DNA of 6,912 nt, taken from positions 1 through 6,912 of the forward strand of contig JBJELF010000018.1 in assembly GCA_051879015.1 (NCBI GenBank), read 5' to 3'. Source of the DNA: JBJELF01 sp051879015 (GTDB lineage: Bacteria > Bacillota > Clostridia > Lachnospirales > Lachnospiraceae). Under the pieces are notes generated by a model, which worked only from the letters and a program-made list of their open reading frames with translations, was not told the origin of the DNA and did no database searches. Shown one piece after another: positions 6,096 to 6,912 of this stretch. The position numbers and the translations under genes are program-made. The first letter of the stretch is position 1. The number at the start of each line of letters is the position of its first letter.

Positions 6096-6129
6096 CCTCC
6101 TGCAAAATTATTTTTTAGGAGGTTTTTTT
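6096..6129 (+). terminator. Riboswitch-controlled terminator that also sequesters the thiT ribosome binding site
   Basis: CCTCCT (6096-6101) pairs with AGGAGG (6117-6122). The stem continues inward through a G-T pair, one mismatch and AAAA/TTTT (6104-6107 with 6111-6114) to a TTA loop. Seven T residues (6123-6129) follow directly. This fits an intrinsic terminator whose 3' arm is the thiT ribosome binding site, so folding should block both elongation and ribosome binding. An alternative pairing, AGGGGA in the aptamer (5969-5974) with TCCCCT (6093-6098), would free the site. Confidence 0.75.
6117..6122 (+). promoter_or_regulatory. Ribosome binding site AGGAGG setting the thiT start
   Basis: A perfect AGGAGG lies 7 bases before ATG at 6130. 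It rules out the in-frame ATG at 6058, which falls in the riboswitch expression platform and has no ribosome binding site. Confidence 0.9.
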
Positions 6130-6813
6130 ATGCTCAAAATCTTTTTTTATGAGAGCGAGGGATATTTTTATCCCACCACTGCCGGAACGATACTGTTGGT
6201 AATTTTAGCACTTGCTGCTTTGCTTTTTGCAGGCACCTTTTTTGGTAAGGAGAAGCGCAAGCAATTTCTCTCTACCAAGCAGTTGACTATATGTGCAATG
6301 TGTCTGGCATTGGCTTTCATCACATCTTTTATTCATTTTTTTGACTTGCCATACGGTGGTTCAGTAACAGCTTGCAGTATGATGTTTGTCTGCATCATTG
6401 GTTATCTGTACGGTGTCAAGACAGGGCTCTTAACAGGTTTTACTTACAGTATATTGTGTTTTTTACAGGGACCCTATATTTTAACTCCATTTCAGGTCTG
6501 CTGTGATTATTTCTTTGCATTCACTGCATTAGGACTTTCTGGACTCTTCTGCTATAAACGCTTCGGTAAAAAGGGCTTGTATATTGGATACATAGTAGGA
6601 GTTTTCGCAAGGGGATTATTTCACACTATCGGTGGATATTTATATTGGATGGAATATATGCCAGAAAACTTTCCAAAGTCATTAGCGGCAGTATATCCAA
6701 TTGTATATAATTATTCTTATATTTTGGCAGAAGCAGTCATTACAATCATTGTTTTAGTTATTTTAGACCGTACGAAAGTAATTGCACAGCTTAGAAAGCT
6801 TGCTTGTGATTAG
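6130..6813 (+). CDS. thiT: ThiT, thiamine-binding S component of an ECF transporter
   Basis: The protein has 227 residues and is an integral membrane protein that captures thiamine for uptake together with the shared ECF module (EcfA, EcfA' and EcfT), which is not in this window. Helices are seen at about 18-38 (an extra N-terminal helix common in Clostridia ThiT), 50-70, 79-97, 100-118, 124-140, 150-172 and 189-218. Conserved segments are DLPYGGSVT (72-80), PYILTPFQVCCDY (115-127), FARGLFHTIGGYLYW (159-173) and YPIVYN (189-194). His165, Gly169, Trp173, Tyr189 and Asn194 keep the spacing I recall for thiamine-contacting residues of Lactococcus ThiT, with Arg161 where that protein has Lys and Asp126-Tyr127 where it has Glu-Tyr. 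Expression is controlled by the TPP riboswitch upstream. The start is fixed by AGGAGG at 6117. Confidence 0.95.
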   Translation: MLKIFFYESEGYFYPTTAGTILLVILALAALLFAGTFFGKEKRKQFLSTKQLTICAMCLALAFITSFIHFFDLPYGGSVTACSMMFVCIIGYLYGVKTGLLTGFTYSILCFLQGPYILTPFQVCCDYFFAFTALGLSGLFCYKRFGKKGLYIGYIVGVFARGLFHTIGGYLYWMEYMPENFPKSLAAVYPIVYNYSYILAEAVITIIVLVILDRTKVIAQLRKLACD

Positions 6814-6891
6814 TAAGTAAGGGAGATTGGTTGCTCAGTAAAATGATTAAATGATAAATAAGAACTATGGAGAAAAAGCAGTAGTGGTAAA

Positions 6892-6912
6892 ACAGTATTT
6901 CACTGTAAGGAG
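6892..6912 (+). promoter_or_regulatory. Ribosome binding site (AAGGAG) for a gene beyond the window, with a small hairpin before it
   Basis: AAGGAG at 6907-6912 ends the window and suggests a gene starting a few bases further on. A 5-bp hairpin ACAGT/ACTGT (6892-6896 with 6902-6906) sits directly before it. No terminator is seen after thiT (6814-6891), so this gene may be cotranscribed with thiT and share TPP control. Confidence 0.4.

Noticed and set aside
6058..6129. In-frame upstream ATG that would add 24 residues to ThiT
   Set aside because: It lies in the riboswitch expression platform, has no ribosome binding site, and the perfect AGGAGG at 6117 points to ATG 6130.
1..6912. CRISPR array, tRNA or rRNA gene, prophage or defence system
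   Set aside because: No regularly spaced repeats, no tRNA-like cloverleaf and no rRNA motifs were noticed; apart from the TnpB remnant there is no nuclease or defence-type gene.

Overview
The window looks like a chromosomal stretch of a low-GC Gram-positive bacterium, most likely a gut-type Clostridia (Lachnospiraceae-like). This is inferred from the AT-rich sequence, strong AGGAGG ribosome binding sites, a TTG start, a Clostridia-style long ThiT, a YedF plus class V aminotransferase pair, and an IS1341-type TnpB of a kind I associate with that group. No species can be named from the sequence alone.

Layout. (1) 1-474 is the C-terminal part of an alpha/beta hydrolase (esterase type) cut by the window edge, followed by a strong terminator hairpin. 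(2) 663-2997 is a decayed region. It holds the C-terminal third of a YedF-like protein and a class V aminotransferase (cysteine-desulfurase-like) split into two parts. Between the parts lies a remnant of an IS200/IS605-superfamily element (IS1341-type, tnpB only) that has itself lost both ends of tnpB but kept its right-end hairpin. A terminator closes the region at about 3077. (3) 3233-4806 is a single gene with its own promoter, encoding a polytopic membrane protein with a GT-C glycosyltransferase-like N-terminus. (4) 4914-5771, on the minus strand, is a second and unrelated alpha/beta hydrolase with an intact catalytic triad. (5) 5928-6813 is a complete thiamine-uptake unit: consensus promoter, TPP riboswitch, a terminator hairpin that also contains the ribosome binding site, and thiT, the S component of an ECF thiamine transporter. 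The window ends on a ribosome binding site for a gene that lies outside.

How it works together. The genes are mostly separate transcription units rather than one pathway. The clearest functional circuit is thiT: TPP made in the cell should fold the aptamer and shut thiT off, both by early termination and by hiding the ribosome binding site. A plausible antiterminator is visible, in which the 5' strand of aptamer helix P2 (5969-5974) is complementary to the terminator's 5' arm (6093-6098). The YedF/aminotransferase pair, usually associated with selenium or sulfur handling, appears dead here, because the aminotransferase has lost the segment that carries the PLP-binding lysine.

I did not find a convincing undescribed system. 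The most interesting items are the architecture of the thiT expression platform and the fossil TnpB right end, whose adjacent guide-position sequence lies in the gene it disrupted.
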